Origin: Eremomyces bilateralis CBS 781.70
Taxonomy: Eukaryota; Ascomycota; Dothideomycetes; Eremomycetales; Eremomycetaceae
Reading direction: 5' to 3'
Assembly (NCBI RefSeq): GCF_010015585.1
Contig: NW_022985080.1
Location: 157,788 to 221,787, forward strand
Length of the DNA stretch: 64,000 bases
In this document: piece after piece, positions 1 through 11,438 of the stretch
Position numbering within the stretch: position 1 is the stretch's first letter
How the letters are laid out: each line of letters opens with the position of its first letter
Translations under genes and position numbers: made by a program
The notes under the pieces: generated by a model
The model's input: only the letters and a program-made list of their open reading frames with translations
Told to the model about the DNA's origin: nothing
Databases searched by the model: none

Positions 1-1592
1 TAAAGAGGCCAGAGAGTGAGAAAACTGGAAACCAGGCAAAGGGACGACCTTGCGCACTTGCCGACGGCCTCAAGTTTCATCACCATCATAGGTCCCCGGG
101 TAGGCAACAATATACACCCTTGGATGTCTTTCAGTTTCAATAAAGCCATGACCAGCCACTCGGTTTCCCCATAATATGCTCGCATCAATAATGGCGTTCT
201 CAGCTGATCGAAGATCTCCCCCTTGTCCCTCATCAACTATGCTTTTCAACACCGACTTTCCTTCTGGCTCCGGTTCAAACAGGCATCTGTATACCTGCAT
301 TCTCAATGAGACCAATGAGACCAATGAAACCAATGAAACCAATGAGACCATCTCATCACCGCCATGAAGTCCCCTTGGCCCTTCGTCAGCTTCGCCGGAC
401 GAGGCCGTCAGATTCGCGGGGATACAGAATTACAGATACCCTCCCGCCAGAAAAGGCACTTCGTACTGCATTCTAAGTTGCAGTATCGTCCAACATGCCC
501 GCATTCATGTTTACAGAGTACACATGATCGTCAAGTCCTCATTCGCCCAAGTCATGCTTCTTTCCAAGTACTGTAAGCTGTCATGATCAATCGTACATCT
601 CAGACCTACCCTATCCGTCAGCCCGAAGCGTCCTATGAACACCATCGGCTCCATTCAGATCTAGAGTCCTGGAGAGGATTATCTCCACTCCACTTCACCT
701 GCCTAATGGCCATCGCGGCATCGCCTCCTTACCCAGCTGGTATACCCCGCTAGCGGGGTGGTCCCCCAACCAGGTCACCGGCAACTCCAACAGCGTAATC
801 CCCACGATGCTGATTCGCCCCTCATCCGAACGCCGGTGTGGCAGGCCAGCACCATCGCGAGTTGTGCGACCCTGCAGCGGCAGCCCCGTCAATGCATGTT
901 CTTCCCTGCAGCCTACAGGAAACGGAAAGATTTATTCTTTCTGTTCTCGGATAGCCAGGGCAGCTCAGCCTCAGCTGGCAACCCTGGAATCCGGGAGCAT
1001 GAAGGCGTTTGAGGCGTCTTGTCTCGATCTCTCCGGGCATGGGGTGTGCTCGAGCGACAACAATGGGTCGATGACGGACTACGCTGCTGTATATAGCTTC
1101 TCGGTGAGCTCGAGGTGCGGTGTTCTTTTCTTGCTCCTGTTCAATCTCAAGAGCTATCGAATTCATCCTCCTTGTGTTCGGTTGCATTGTCCCAGCGCCT
1201 TCAAATTTCAGTTATTTTTGAGCAGTACCACTGTTACACTGCCTACCAGCGCTGTCTAATAGCGTCTCGCATTTTTGAATCAAGTAAAGTATTGAGTTAA
1301 GCACGCTTCGAGGCCAATTGCCTCGATTTTGAGTTCGCGAGCTTTATCAAGTGTTCGTGGGGTTGGAGACTGCTCGTCTAAGCACAAAAGTAGGAGGCAC
1401 GACAACTTCCGTGACAGTAGGTGCCTTTATTTCTCGGTATTTCATTGCTTCTGATAGTTGTGGAATTTGGCACATTGAGGAGCTCTATCATACAGGAATA
1501 AAGACTTTCTTCGTGCCATAATATCCACTTGGGCTCGGAGGTCGCTCCAATGGCTAATACATTCCAAGTCCCCATTGGGCGAAACCACCAAA
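1..1592. other. Gene-poor left end, no supported gene
   Basis: Several open frames of 60-150 codons overlap each other on both strands here, but none shows a recognisable domain or a consistent exon structure. The minus-strand frame at 70-351 begins with a Val-Ser-Leu run produced by a minisatellite and has no family I recognise. The last few hundred bases are probably promoter and 5' leader of the oxylipin synthase gene that starts at 1593. Confidence 0.5.
305..349. repeat. 9-bp minisatellite, five copies
   Basis: Five head-to-tail copies of the 9-mer AATGARACC, where R is G in copies 1, 2 and 5 and A in copies 3 and 4. Because the unit is a multiple of three it keeps frames open on both strands, which explains the low-complexity peptides predicted here. 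Confidence 0.9.
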
Positions 1593-4500
1593 ATGTCCGA
1601 CATCAAACCGCAAAATGAGCCGGTCGTCCCCAGCGACATCGAAAAGATCCGTTCCTCGATCGATACCAACTTCAAGAAATTTGCCGAGCTCATGAGCAAC
1701 ATCCGCAAGCCCGTCCCTGACCAGACCGGAAATGGATCGCACCTCAAGTTGCAGGACGATACGCCAGCGATCGTCAAGAAGGTGACGGATAATTTGTCGG
1801 ATCTGAGCCACCTTGGTATCCAGGATATCACCACACTCTTGGAGGCATTTTCGCACACCAAGAATGGAGAATTGGTGGACGACAAAAGCTACTTTATGGA
1901 GCGATTGATCCAGGTACCACCACCTCGTCTTCAGTGGTTGGAGTTGAACATTGATTCTGACTATGGAGGTAGTGCGCCGCAGACTTTCCCGATAACTCGA
2001 AGATGGGCGCCGACATCACGAATAATTTCCTGACACAGCTGTGGAATGATCTGGATCATCCACCGCAATCGTAAGAGCTTGTTACGAGCAGTCTCCAGCT
2101 GTTATCTGACCCCTTATAGATACTTGGGAAAGGACTGGCAGTATCGCTCTGCAGATGGGTCCAACAATGTACCCTCCCGTCTTCCGTACGCAGTACCGCA
2201 CTAACAAGAACAGAGCTTCATGCACCCGAACTTGGGTAAAGCCGGCACACCATACGCCCGCAGCGTTACGCCGCAAACCATGCAACCGGGCGTCCGACCT
2301 GATCCTGAGGTCATCTTCGATAGCCTCATGTCACGGAAAGTGCGCGAGGATCACCCGAACAAGATCTCCAGTGTTTTGTTTTACCTCGCATCCATAATCA
2401 TTCACGACCTCTTCAGGACGGACCGTGAGGATTTTAGGGTCTCGAACACATCCTCGTACCTGGATTTGTCTCCCCTATACGGTAGCTTCTGGGAGGAACA
2501 GAAATCGATGCGTACTTTCAAAGACGGAAAGATCAAGCCGGATTGCTTTGCTGAGAAGAGATTGCTGGCGTTCCCACCCGGCGTTGGCGTCTTGTTGATC
2601 ATGTTCAACAGGTTCCACAACTACATAGTCGATCAGCTCGCTCTGATCAATGAGGGCGGCCAGTTCACCAAGCCAAAGGAGGGGGCGACTGGAAAGAGGG
2701 CAAAAACATGGGAGCAATACGATGAGGATCTCTTCCAAACAGGTCGACTGATCACTTGTGGTCTTTACGTCAACATCATCCTCGCCGACTACGTCCGCAC
2801 CATTCTGAATCTCAACCAGACCAACAGCAATTGGAAGCTCGATCCCCGTGCCGATATCAAAGACCTCGAGAAGGGCAAGGGCAATCAGGTTTCTGCTGAA
2901 TTCAATCTCGTCTACAGATGGCACTCGACAATTTCGGAGCGAGACGAGAAATGGACCGAAGATTTCTTCCAGGAGCTGTTTGAGGGTAAGAAGCCCGATG
3001 ACGTTAGCTGGCATGATTTCGTCGTCCGTCTTTCCGAGCTAGATAAGCAAATCTCCGAGGACCCTTCCGAGCGACCGTTTGCTCGCCTCGAGCGCCAGGA
3101 AGATGGCACCTTCGACGACGATGATCTCGTGAAGATCATCACCGAGGGCATCGAGGACTGCGCCAACTCGTATGGAGCCCAGCGTGTTCCCGCTGTCATG
3201 AAGGCCGTGGAGGTGCTGGGCATCCAACAAGCTCGGGTCTGGAACGTTGCATCCCTGAATGAGTTTAGGAAGTACTTCGGACTCACTCCACACGAGACGT
3301 TCGAAGACATCAACTCCGATCCACATGTTGCGGATCAGTTGAAGCGGCTCTATGACCACCCCGACTACGTCGAACTATATCCAGGACTCATCGCCGAGGA
3401 AGCGAAGATCCCTATGGTCCCTGGTGCAGGTCTCACCCCGTCGTTCACAATTTCACGGGCTGTTCTGTCTGATGCGGTTGCGCTTGTGCGCGGTGACCGA
3501 TTTTATACGGTCGATTACCACCCGAAGAAGCTGACCAACTGGGGTTTCCATGAAGTGCAGGGTGACAATACCATTGACAATGGCTGCGTGTTCTTCAAGC
3601 TATTCTTGAGGGCGTTCCCCAAGCACTTCAAGCAAAATTCGGTTTACGCACACTATCCGATGACCGTCCCGTCCAAGATGAAGGATGTTCTTACCGTCTT
3701 GGAAACCGCCCATCTGTATGACTTTGAGAGGCCGAAGAAGACCAACGACCCGTCTATGGTGTTTAGCTATGCAGCTGCCTCGAAGGTTTTGAACGATCAG
3801 CAAACATTCAAAGTGACTTGGGGGCCTGCCATAGAGTTCCTTATGGGGCCCGCCGCGAAGGACTTCATGCTGTCGGGTGATGGACCGAAAAATGCCGAGT
3901 CTCGCAAAATGATGCACAAGTCTCTGTACGTCCAAGAATGGGAGAAGCAGGTTAAGGAGTACTACCTGGACATCACGAAGAAGCTCATCAAGGAGAAGTC
4001 ATACAAGCTGGCCGGGGTAAATCAAGTGGACATCATCCGCGACGTCGGCAACCTTGCCCACGTCCACTTCGGCTCGGATCTGTGGTCACTCCCTTTGAAG
4101 ACCAAAGAGCGTCCTCTCGGGGTCTTCACCGAATCCGAGATGTATCTCATCATGGCCGGAGTTTTCATCTGCGTCTTCTTCGACCTCGATCCCGCGAACT
4201 CTTTCCCACTCCGACAAAAGGCGTACAAGGCCACCCATGCGCTGGGTCAACTGGTGGAGGCCAACGTCACGGAAGTCAAGCTCGGCGGTATCTTTAACCA
4301 GCTCTTCTCCGCCATATTCCCGAAACCGTCTCCCCTCACTGACTACGGGCTCCAGCTCACTAAACGCCTCCTGGAGTCGGGCATGGATGTGAAGAAGCTC
4401 GTCTGGGGTCATATTTTGGGCACTGCGGGTGGTATGATCCCAAACCAAGGCCAACTCTTCGGCCAGATCCTGGAGTTCTACCTCACGGTCCCAGAGGGAC

Positions 4501-5096
4501 AGAAACACCTTCCTGAAATCCGGAAGCTGGCCCTCCAGGATTCCGACGAGGCATTCGACAAGCTCATGCACTACGTTCTAGAAGGTGCTCGACTGTACGG
4601 AGAGACGGGCGTTTTCCGCGCCGTCGCAACGCCAACTACCGTCCAGGACGGCAACCACGAGGTCCACCTGAAGCCCGGTGACGTGGTGATGGTGAACCTC
4701 CGCGCCGCCTCACACGACGCCGCGGCGTTCCCGAACCCCAAGAAGGTGGACCTGACCCGGCCGATCGACAAGTACATCTTCCTCGGCCAAGGCCCGCACG
4801 AATGCCTGGGTCTGGCGATGACGCGGATTTCGCTCACGTCCATGCTGAAGGTCGTCGGCGCGTTGCCGAACCTCCGCCCCGCGAAGGGCCCGCAAGGGAA
4901 GGTGCAGAAGGTGAAGAAAATCGTGAAGGGCCACGAGGACTTGCCTGAGGAGTGGAGTTATCATGCGTATTTGACCGAGAATTGGGATTCGTTCTTCCCA
5001 TTCCCTTGCTGTAAGTGCATGCCTTTCCAAGTGCATAGAACACAATGGTTTACTAACCCTTTTATAGCTCTCAAAGCAAATTGGGATGACGAGTGA
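1593..5096 (+). CDS. Psi-factor-producing oxygenase (linoleate dioxygenase / diol synthase), PpoA-like
   Basis: Fusion of an N-terminal haem peroxidase/dioxygenase and a C-terminal P450 hydroperoxide isomerase, about 1,097 aa, close to the usual Ppo length of about 1,080. Proposed exons: 1593-1913, 1973-2070, 2120-2168, 2214-5010, 5068-5096; all frames close. The dioxygenase half carries a likely distal His220 in IIIHDLFRTD and the catalytic Tyr390 / proximal His393 in the YRWH motif. The P450 half carries the Asn900-x-x-Gln903 isomerase motif and the haem cysteine, Cys1020, in GQGPHECLG. Family knowledge: PpoC-type 10R-dioxygenases lack that cysteine, so a PpoA-type 5,8- or 7,8-linoleate diol synthase is more likely; product specificity cannot be read from sequence. 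Such oxylipins balance sexual and asexual sporulation. The 45-nt third intron is the least certain junction. Confidence 0.93.
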
Positions 5097-5651
5097 AGGT
5101 AATCTGAACCGGTCAGGATTATCGTTGCTATCTTTGGTGGTGGTCGGATCTAAGCTATTTCTCGCCAGATACTTCCGATTTATAGACGGGTGTCCTTTGG
5201 ATGATCTATGGGGCAAAATTTGGATCGAGCAGCATCGAGATCCTTGCCTCTGGAATTGTTGATGTCCGGTACATATTTTTGGATATGCAGCCCTTTCGTC
5301 TGTAGTTCTGAATGCTTAAGCTATGAACACAGTTCACTCCAAATTAAGTGTTTAAGGAATAATTATCCTTTTCAGCCTTTTCCATTTCAGAGTGCAATTT
5401 GGAGTACCTCGGTTCATGATTTCGTCCCCGCCCATATCTTGCTGTACTGCGAATCGGTTGTATCTCGTATTCAGTCTCCCCTCTTCGGGTTCCGTCCTGT
5501 GTGAAACTCCAGTGTCTGATCCAGCCCGCACCCCTAGTATAAGATAGTTGCACCGCCTGTATGCCACGGTAAGTATAATGTTTGCCCTAGACAAATAGAT
5601 CAGTTTTCCATTAAAGTTTTGGTTTGGTCTTATTTCGATTCCACCGCGAAG
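5097..5651. other. Intergenic region between ppo-like and EthD-like genes
   Basis: No coding frame with family support. It should hold the 3' end of the oxylipin synthase transcript and the promoter of the gene starting at 5652. No specific motif stands out. Confidence 0.5.
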
Positions 5652-6422
5652 ATGCCATCCCCATACATTCTTGTCGCCAACTCCCGTGCCACCACTGTCG
5701 ACGATGACCTCTGGTCCAAGTTCTACAGCGAAGAGCACATCCCCGATGTCATCAGCTGCGGTGTCGCGACCAAGGGGCTGGTTTATAAAGAAACGTTTGA
5801 TTATCCTGGAGCTCCACCTACCAAGCGCGAGCCGCTGAACTTCACCGTCATTTATCAATCGCCTCACCAAAGGCCGCTTTCAACGCCAGGGGCTGCCAAA
5901 ATACGACATGATAGTGACGTTTTGCCAAGGCCATCCTTGGAATGTGGTGAGGTAGACGTGAGGCAGTATGAGCTGATTCAGGAGTATGACCCATTGAAGA
6001 CGGGTGATGGTGAGTTTGATCCATCCCCCTCGGGAGGTATGTATCCTACAAAGATATTGGGCTAAGCTCTAATAGATCCCGCTCCTGTCATTCTCTGGGT
6101 TGAAATTGAAGTTGGGGATGAGGAGGACATGGACCAGTGGTATCGGAAAGAGCATCTTGACATGGTGGCAAAAATCCCGGGGCATCGCCGCTCGCTGAGA
6201 TACAAGGCTGGAAATAAGATCGGGGGTATGACCCAGCCCATAAAATATCTAGGGGTGAATGATTTCGACACCGTAGATGGATTTGGAGGCAAAGAGTTTG
6301 CCGAGAGCGCGGCGACCGAATGGGCCAAAAAGGTTAAAGGGGACGTGAAGGCTGCGAAGATGAGGGTCTTCAAACTCGAGCGTGCGGTGGGGTATGGAGA
6401 ACCCCGAACAGCGAAAATTTAG
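5652..6422 (+). CDS. EthD-like / dimeric alpha-beta barrel protein with two repeats
   Basis: Two exons, 5652-6009 and 6076-6422, give 234 aa. The donor GTGAGT at 6010 makes a 66-nt intron; a second donor, GTATGT at 6037, would keep the frame and add nine codons. The protein has two similar halves, each with a short aromatic/acidic helix ending in E-H: LWSKFYSEEHIPDVI near residue 20 and MDQWYRKEHLDMVAKIPGH near residue 140. This is the layout of tandem ferredoxin-like (dimeric alpha-beta barrel, EthD) domains, in which two such folds pack into one barrel. No signal peptide or membrane segment is visible, so it is probably cytosolic. These folds serve in aromatic-polyketide modification, ring cleavage or stress response; I cannot assign a substrate. 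It lies downstream of the oxylipin synthase in the same orientation, which may be chance. Confidence 0.75.
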
Positions 6423-6550
6423 ATAGTTGGTCATAATGATACAGTGCAGCGACAGTGATACAAGTTACATATACAAGAGCGTGGACTTACGATATCGTAA
6501 CCGCTCCACAGCCTTCCCCAAACGCCATGCTGCTGATGAAGGACCAGGAC

Positions 6551-7491
6551 TCATGAGCCCGAGTCCATTAACCTGCTCTTCATCAGCACCATCGGCTTCT
6601 CCTGATCCACGTGTCCAAATTTCAAGCCCGACTCAATAACCTCTCCGTCGGACAGCTGATCTAGCCCCGCGATGACCCTTCGCATGTAACTCACCACCTG
6701 CGCCAAGGCCACGAAATCCACGTCCTTTTCGCCCTGGAATAAATTCCGCCAAACGGCAGCGGCAAGGGCAGCGTCCCCTTTGACGAGGCCCTCGTCGTAA
6801 GACACCAGACAGCCTCTCCACTGTGTGAAAAGGTCTTTGAGGAACTTATTCCTCATGCCTCGCATCGTCATCAGGTGGAGCACCTCCATTTTCGCTTCGG
6901 CGTCGTGGAAGAAATGGTCCGTTAGATGCTGGTGCCAAGTGGTCGCGTACTCGGGTGGAAACATCCGGAACCGCACGGTCAAAAGATACATGTGTAGGAA
7001 AGTCACATGTGCCCATGTGCTGAAGGTCGGCTCGAGTTTCAATTCGTCGTACCACCACCCTTCGCCCACACCGAGGTGTTTGCCGCTTTTTGAAAGAGGG
7101 ATCTCGCCCAGGGATTTGTCGCGGGCTTGAGGGACGTTGTAGATGGCTTGACTTGCGCATTCTTTATACAGATGTTCCGTGGCGCCAAATGCATGGTATG
7201 TCTCAACCATAGCGGGAGCGCGGTTTTGCAGGACTTTGGCGACACGCTGAACGGGAGTCGGTCGGGAAGGTCGATTCGGAGAGGACCCTTTCGTCTGCTC
7301 TTGGGCCTGGGCTTGGGATTGAGAGGAGTTGAAGCGGGTAAGCGGTAAAAGGGACGATGACGACTGGAAATTCTAGTATCATCAGCATCTTATACCATTG
7401 GATCTAGGCCATTGTAACTCACGGGTATAAAAGGCGCCCATTGGGCTCGGACTGAGCGGAGACATGCTCGACATGTCCACGAGGGGTTCAT
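6551..7491 (-). CDS. cbp3: Ubiquinol-cytochrome c chaperone Cbp3, mitochondrial
   Basis: Two exons on the minus strand, 7491-7423 and 7372-6551, with a 50-nt intron, giving 296 aa. The short first exon (MNPSWTCRACLRSVRA) is a basic, Ser/Arg-rich N-terminus typical of a mitochondrial presequence. The body carries the family hallmarks in order: FSTWAHVTFLHMYLL, DHFFHDAEAKMEV, RGMRNKFLKDLFTQWRG and SYDEGLVKGDAALAAAVWRN. Cbp3 with Cbp6 binds mitoribosomes and newly made cytochrome b for complex III assembly (known for yeast). The gene is divergent from the mitochondrial ketoacyl synthase gene at 7875, and the roughly 380 bp between them probably drive both. I chose the start because the downstream ATG at 7210 would remove the presequence. 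Confidence 0.92.
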
Positions 7492-7874
7492 GCTGCCGAA
7501 GTGCAAAGGAGAGTTGCGATGGAGAAATAGAAAGGGAAGAATAGATCTTGTCGTAATTACAATATGTACATAGCTCACGTTGATGTAGGATTGATTCTGG
7601 TGCGCGGCTTAAGCCTGAATATGTCAATGACCTCGAAACTTTTTGGTTGAAGTCAGAGATCCACAACCCCCGTCTGGCTGATCATCGCACGATCGTTGGA
7701 TATTGGCCTCAGGCTGAAAGGCACCAAGTCTGCTTGTGAGATTGACAGCATCCAACTTGGTTGAGACGTTCTGGTCTCCTTAAATACAAGTAGCCAATAT
7801 TGATCAACAATGCCCCGAGTGTATATTACAGATCCTAAAACTTCTAGCTCAACTGAGCTTCTTGGTGAGGTGAA
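7492..7874. promoter_or_regulatory. Shared divergent promoter region of cbp3 and cem1
   Basis: 383 bp separate the start codons of two genes for mitochondrial proteins transcribed away from each other. No coding frame here has support. No single motif is decisive; shared control is inferred from the layout only. Confidence 0.5.
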
Positions 7875-9302
7875 ATGAGGAGAGTGGTCGTGACCGGGCT
7901 TGGAGCTTTAACGCCTCTTGGAGTCGGTTTGTATATTCTCCTCCATAGCAGACACGTCTCTAACAAACTTAGGTGTCCGGCAATCATGGACTCAACTGCT
8001 CAATAAGAAATGCGGAGTAGTGGCTCTTCGCGATAAAGCCCGCTTCCCGTCCATCCCATCTCAAATTGCCGCGTATGTGCCACTTGGCTCCAAAGCCAAT
8101 GGCGGATGGGATCCTCAGGAATGGCTCTCCTCTTCGGAGCTACGCAAGATGGCCGATTTCGCCCAATTTGCCATGGCTGCTTCCGACGAAGCGCTCACTG
8201 ACTCCGGCTGGGAGCCGAAAAGCCAGGAAGACTGCGAAGCAACTGGGGTATATATCGGTTCCGGCATTGGAAGCCTGGAAGATGTCTACTCAACCTCACT
8301 TGCCTTTGCCAAGTCCGGATATCGCAAGGTATCTCCATTATTCGTGCCCCGTCTGTTGATCAATCTGGCAGCCGGGCATGTGTCCATGAAGTACGGTTTG
8401 AAAGGACCAAATCATGCGGCTACCACGGCTTGCACTACTGGGGCGCATGCAATAGGCGATGCAGCAAGGATGGTGGCATTTGGAGATGCCGACGTCATGG
8501 TCGCAGGTGGAGCAGAGTCATGCATTCACCCATTGGCAATGGCAGGATTTGCAAGAGCGAGAAGTTTGGCGACCGATTGGAATGAGGCCCCTAATCTCGC
8601 GTCGAGACCATTCGATAGGGACCGAGCCGGGTTTGTTATAGGGGAGGGAACTGGGGTTGTCGTGCTTGAAGTAAGTATCTCAATTCAACATCGCGAACAG
8701 TGCCTAACTACTGCAGGAACTGGAGCACGCCAAACGACGAAATGCTCGCATCTATGCGGAAGTCAAGGGATACGGCGTCTCCTCCGATGCATATCATATG
8801 ACTGCGCCTCGTGAAGATGGCGAAGGTCCTTACTTGGCTATGAAGCGTGCATTGAGAAATTCTGGCATAAAGCCTAAGGAGGTTGGCTATGTCAATGCCC
8901 ATGCTACGTCCACCGTGCTCGGTGACGCTGCCGAAAATCGTGCTGTGAAGAATCTCCTTCTCGGAGAGGAAGGCCATGATCGCCCAGAAGACATCAATAT
9001 CAGTAGCGTCAAGGGTGCTATTGGTCATCTTCTGGGTGCGGCGGGCGCAGTCGAGGCAATTTTCACCATTCTAGCTCTCTATCATGTGAGTTGAGATCCT
9101 ATACAAGTTGGTCGTGTAGCTAATAATATGTTAGGGTACACTTCCGCCAACATTGAATCAGGACAACCCAGCGGATCCTCTGGAGCAATTTAATTGCAAC
9201 TATGTCCCGAACGAGCCGCAGAGGAAGGACATCTCTGTTGCCATCACCAATAGCTTCGGGTTCGGCGGGACGAACGCATCGCTCTGTTTCGCCCGGGTAT
9301 GA
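7875..9302 (+). CDS. cem1: Mitochondrial 3-oxoacyl-[ACP] synthase (type II FAS condensing enzyme)
   Basis: Four exons: 7875-7926, 7973-8670, 8717-9085 and 9135-9302, giving 428 aa with 46-50-nt introns. The start [16 protein letters not shown] aligns with the first beta strand of KAS II enzymes. The catalytic triad is complete: Cys171 in [10 protein letters not shown], His312 in NAHATST and His354 in [12 protein letters not shown]; the C-terminal [11 protein letters not shown] motif is also present. This is a stand-alone condensing enzyme, so it belongs to mitochondrial fatty acid synthesis (Cem1), which supplies the octanoyl precursor of lipoate, and not to a megasynthase. No long presequence precedes the fold, so import may use an internal or very short signal. 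The stop is 22 bp from the stop of the opposite-strand nickel permease gene. Confidence 0.93.
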
Positions 9303-9324
9303 GATGGATGAGACTTCCCAGGTG

Positions 9325-10927
9325 TCACCGCTTCGGTGCGACAGTAACTTCGGCCCCTTTTGTTGGGCTCCCGGCTGCTTCCTCATCCAAAGTAGGCTCC
9401 ACAAACAGAATTGGATCATCGGCCTGGACTTCCTCGGCATCAGTCTCCAGCACCGCCGTTTGCCTTCTATCACGAATGCGATCAACTCGTCTCCTCCACG
9501 GCCCATAGACAACCATGCTAAGCAGGCCGAATACGACGAAGGACGCACAGATGGAGCCGCCTGCGTTCGAACCCGCTTGTTAGTTGTACGTAACGAAAGG
9601 GAAATCGTGGAGCTGATTCTCACCTATTACATCATAATGGTCTCCTGCGCTCTCAACGCCATCCCAGAAGTGGCCTTCCGGCTCACCTAGTGCATTCCTT
9701 AATAGCGACAACAGTTGAATGACGCCGATAACGACCGCGACGATCACAGTAATGACGGTCAGCACGATGCTGTAATACAAGATCGCTATCTTGTCGCGAG
9801 CAAGGGATGTCATCGTGTACAGGCTCATCATGAGAGCCCCATCCGTGGTGTCAAGCAGACACATGCCCGCAGTGAACAATAGTGGGAGGACGAGGATCAG
9901 CCACATTGACGTCCCTTTCACCGCCTCTATGGAAGAGATGCCCAGAAGAGCAACTTCAGAAGAAGTATCAAATCCGAGCCCGAAGAGGACCCCGAGGGGA
10001 TACATCTTCCATGGTCTCAACGAAGTCAGCAATGCACAGAACTAGGACTGGATTCCGCACTTACCGGTCGACAATCTTGAAGAGACGCTTCATCAGGTGA
10101 AACAGACATCCTCCACCTACCAGTCGGAACTCTTCATCCTCACCTTCGTAGATGATGGCATTCAACTGCTTGATCAGCTTATACAGAATGAAGCAATTTG
10201 CGACCCCTAAAAGGATCAAGAACGCGGCCGATACCGACGTGCCGATGATCCCTCCTATCCTTGAGAAGTCATCAAACTTGTCAGAGACCGCGGAAGCCGT
10301 AGCGGCAACCGCGATGGAGGTGAGTATGACAATGCTGTCGCGCCAATTGCCGTCAGATCATGAAAGATTTCACATGGAAATAGAGGCAGGGACGTACGTG
10401 GAGTGGCCGAGAGAGAAGAACATGCCCACCGTCACGGGTTTCTGACCCGCTGCGATCAACCGCCTCGTCATTAAATCGATTGCCTATCTATTGTCAACCT
10501 TTCCAGCCTAGTGAGCTGAATTTGCGGTAGCTTACCGAGATGTGATCTGCATCTAAGGCGTGGCGTAGCCCAAGAGTATATGCCAACAAGGCAGTAGACA
10601 CGAGCGATCCATGAAATGACTGACCACTATCAATTCTTGCTGTGTCACTGGCATCTAAGCTTGGGAGCGAATTCATACCAACACCACCCCTACCGCAACC
10701 CACACTACGATGTTCACCAGAGATATCAGTGCTATGATGCCCACTGCCTTTGCTGGTAATCGCCGAATAAGGGGCACTTTCGAGTGTCCCGCTACAAATT
10801 GGTCATAACATTTCGAAAGTAATGTTTTTGATCCTCCGTCAATTGAGTCGATGGACGGAGGCCTTGTTTCGGCTTCATCTTGATACGGCATCGGCGGGGC
10901 TACTGGATTGCCAGCTGAGGTAGCCAT
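9325..10927 (-). CDS. High-affinity nickel/cobalt transporter (NiCoT family)
   Basis: Six exons on the minus strand: 10927-10679, 10619-10536, 10483-10398, 10334-10065, 10015-9624 and 9560-9325, giving 438 aa. All junctions keep frame. Diagnostic NiCoT motifs are present: RHALDADHIS in an early membrane helix (the metal-selective motif, split from AIDLMTRR by intron 2), FFSLGHST, and LGFDTSSEVALLG with GMCLLDTTDG in the later helices. Several further hydrophobic spans fit an eight-helix permease; the C-terminal tail of about 70 residues is hydrophilic. In fungi these permeases import Ni2+ mainly for urease; choice of Ni over Co cannot be read here. Start at MATSAGNPVAPP is the likeliest ATG; a further in-frame upstream ATG (MTILRREIKPIL) is possible. 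Confidence 0.9.
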
Positions 10928-11438
10928 GGCAGTCAAGAGGTATCGGTCGTCCAAGATAGGTTTTATTTCCCTCCTCAATATAGTCATTAAATAAGCTGGT
11001 ATGTATTTCAGACTAGACCACAAGAAAATCGGGATAAATTTGGACGCATCTTAATATGTGCCAGTTATCAGTGCTGTGGGCACATCAAATAATGCCCATA
11101 ATATTTCTTGGCCTTTCTCGGCGTCCAAGCTGAGTGGAGTTGGAGGGGATGCTCTATGATTGGGCGACAAATGCTGCTTGTATCATTCTTGAATTGGTCA
11201 TAACTTAATAGATAATAACAAATAGGATCTGAAAGACTGTGAATTATGAGGGTCTTTCGAGTCTAAATGTATTTGTCAGGGTCGTGAAAGCCATAGCAGT
11301 CGGGGGGCCAAGCGATGGCTTCTTATCATTAAGTAGCGGTTATTGACAATATATTACATGTTTAAACTGTTGTACAAGAAATGCTACAACCGTACCTCAA
11401 TACTCCTAGAGACATCAGACGGGATCCGCCAGCAGATC
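10928..11438. other. Intergenic region upstream of the nickel permease
   Basis: AT-rich 511 bp holding the promoter of the permease gene and the 3' flank of rrg9, both on the minus strand. No coding frame or repeat is supported. Confidence 0.5.

Noticed and set aside
807-1259. 150-codon plus-strand frame and its 121-codon antisense partner
   Set aside because: No recognisable domain and mutually exclusive frames; likely promoter or leader sequence before the oxylipin synthase gene.
2186-2215. A 30-nt intron in the ppo-like gene
   Set aside because: It would keep frame, but 30 nt is below the usual minimum for fungal introns. The 45-nt intron 2169-2213 also keeps frame and has a CTAAC branch site.
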